In this document: positions 54,731 to 55,553 of the stretch, piece by piece | How the letters are laid out: every line of letters begins with the position of its first letter | How positions within the stretch are numbered: the first letter of the stretch is position 1 | IMG/VR virus record: IMGVR_UViG_3300023265_000002 | Location: 1-55,553 of that record | Length of the DNA stretch: 55,553 nt | Source: a virus | Direction: 5' to 3' (one strand) | Notes under the pieces: generated by a model | What the model saw: the letters and a program-made list of their open reading frames with translations, nothing else | What the model was told of the DNA's origin: nothing | Databases searched by the model: none | Translations under genes and position numbers: made by a program

Positions 54731-55006
54731 ATGATCACCCGCAAGAGGATCGCCCTCGCGCTGGCACTCGCCGCACCGCTGCTCATGGCGGCGAAGTGCG
54801 GCGAGGCCGCCAACGACGACGGCCCGGAGAAGCTGACCGGGTCCATCGGCCTCAAGTTCGGTCCCGACGTCCCCGCCACCCTCGACGGCCGGAAGTGCAC
54901 CTACGGTGGCTTCTGGGTGACCAGCACTGAGGGCAAGTGGTACGTCTGCGCACCCAGCCAGAAGGTCTGGGACGCAGCCAAAGAGGGCGACACCTTCACC
55001 CGCTGA
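54731..55006 (+). CDS. Exported small protein with signal peptide, 91 aa
   Basis: ATG 54731 with GAGAGGAAC upstream. Residues 1-21 (ITRKRIALALALAAPLLMAA) are a signal peptide; a Cys at 23 is nearly at a lipobox but K22 breaks the rule. The mature part has Cys at about 23, 57 and 73 and a strand-rich core (SIGLKFGPDVPATLDGRKCT, GFWVTSTEGKWYVC). A secreted phage protein of the infected cell could block superinfection or act on the envelope; this is inferred from export only. Confidence 0.7.
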   Translation: MITRKRIALALALAAPLLMAAKCGEAANDDGPEKLTGSIGLKFGPDVPATLDGRKCTYGGFWVTSTEGKWYVCAPSQKVWDAAKEGDTFTR

Positions 55007-55052
55007 CCCGATTCGCGATTCGCGAATCACCCGACGAACAGGAGGGAACCGA

Positions 55053-55151
55053 GTGCGCAAGCGCAGGCGCAAGCGGTCGAACATCCAGCTCGAGCCGCCG
55101 ACGTGCCCGTACTGCTGGCGCGTGGCCGGGCACATGGGGCCATGCAGGTGA
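55053..55151 (+). CDS. Tiny basic zinc-finger-like protein, 32 aa
   Basis: GTG 55053 with a strong AGGAGGG eight bases upstream. Starts RKRRRKRSN, then TCPYCWRVAGHMGPC: C-x2-C, His and a final Cys could hold one zinc. Such mini zinc fingers bind nucleic acid or act as adaptors. Overlaps the next gene by GTGA. The palindrome GATTCGCGAATC lies just upstream (55017-55028). Confidence 0.6.
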   Translation: MRKRRRKRSNIQLEPPTCPYCWRVAGHMGPCR

Positions 55152-55324
55152 GCCGTCGGCGAGAGCGCGCAGTCAGCCTGCCGCCGAACTCGATCGGCCC
55201 CCGTGAGGCCCCGGAGTACCGGGGCGGTGCGTCCCGCGCCAGCCACGCCGAGCTGACCGAGCTGGCGGACGTGCGGGACAACGAGCGCCCGCCGGGCTGG
55301 GTGCCGCCGGAGATCCCGGAGTAG
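55148..55324 (+). CDS. Small hypothetical protein, 58 aa
   Basis: GTG 55148 in a GTGA overlap. Basic head (SRRRERAVS), then Pro/Arg/Glu-rich sequence with SHAELTELADVRDNERPPGW; probably partly unstructured. Real by coupling; unknown family. Last recognised gene before the untranslated region round the circular join. Confidence 0.55.
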   Translation: MSRRRERAVSLPPNSIGPREAPEYRGGASRASHAELTELADVRDNERPPGWVPPEIPE

Positions 55325-55332
55325 ACCCCGAC

Positions 55333-55361
55333 TTGCACCCCCCCACGGGGGCGGGTATGGT
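55333..55361 (+). promoter_or_regulatory. Operator-promoter 21, reading into the untranslated region
   Basis: TTGCAC (55333-55338), 17-nt spacer CCCCCCACGGGGGCGGG, TATGGT (55356-55361). The palindrome is degraded on the right. An ATG lies 5 nt on (55367), but the 42-codon frame from it lacks the coding bias of real genes. Confidence 0.65.
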
Positions 55362-55426
55362 CGGCGATGTTGCAGCGCGGCACGGGGCATGGGGTCGGAG
55401 GAGAACTCCGGACGAAGGGCGCTCGT

Positions 55427-55553
55427 CCCGGTCATGGAACACCCCGCGCCAGCGCGCAGGAGTGCGGTCGTTCAAGCAGGACGCCTCCGGGTTGAACTCG
55501 GGTAACCGAGTTCACGAGGTGGGGAAATCCGGGTATCGAATCCCGGTCGCACA
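55427..55553. repeat. Terminal direct repeat, right copy (assembly overlap)
   Basis: Identical to bases 1-127. Treat one of the two as redundant when closing the circle. Confidence 0.9.

Noticed and set aside
55367-55495. 42-codon leaderless ORF after operator-promoter 21
   Set aside because: ATG is 5 nt from the -10, but codon third positions are mixed, the peptide is low complexity and it overlaps the tRNA-like hairpins. Treated as untranslated.

Overview
The window reads as the complete genome of a tailed siphovirus of a high-GC actinobacterium. Evidence: G/C-dominated third codon positions, many GTG starts with ATGA/GTGA stop-start overlaps, leaderless genes, and actinophage-type terminase, portal-MuF, capsid, tail, ERF, SSB and RusA genes. 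The host genus cannot be fixed from the sequence. The first 127 bases are repeated exactly as the last 127 (1-127 = 55427-55553), so this is a circular assembly of about 55,426 bp cut at an arbitrary point; the repeat length matches a common assembly k-mer.

Layout, read round the circle. (1) 46.6-54.3 kb, plus strand: HNH endonuclease, DinD/BRO-like antirepressor, wHTH replication initiator, DnaC-like helicase loader, GH25 endolysin, RusA resolvase, small and large terminase. (2) 54.3 kb across the junction to 12.7 kb, plus strand: about 30 small genes, mostly unrecognised, with one C5-cytosine methyltransferase. They sit in short cassettes, many with their own promoter and stem-loop terminator. 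This block separates terminase from portal. The junction itself (55.33-0.66 kb) looks untranslated and carries tRNA-like T-arms. (3) 12.8-36.6 kb, plus strand: portal-MuF fusion, capsid maturation protease with an inserted 2H phosphoesterase domain, small-gene insertion, scaffold-capsid fusion, tail tube, connectors, chaperones, tape measure, distal tail and fibre genes. (4) 36.6-38.4 kb: three membrane proteins, one collagen-like, probably for lysis. (5) 46.6-38.6 kb, minus strand: two operons, the first with ERF recombinase and SSB, the second made of small genes joined by ATGA/GTGA overlaps.

The outstanding feature is a dispersed 17-bp palindrome, CCCCCCAYNRTGGGGGG, present in about 13 near-perfect and 8 degenerate copies. 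In the good copies it fills the spacer between a TTGACA-like -35 and a TANNNT -10. At ten sites the -10 ends only 6-7 nt before an ATG, which predicts leaderless mRNAs; eight of those genes begin ATGACGAAC. The same operator stands before the leftward operons, the helicase loader and (as a half-site) the terminase gene. This looks like one genome-wide regulon whose regulator is not evident.

No integrase, DNA polymerase, primase or classical repressor was recognised. Replication probably uses the host replisome, recruited by the initiator and DnaC-like loader. The antirepressor and operator array suggest a temperate or formerly temperate phage.
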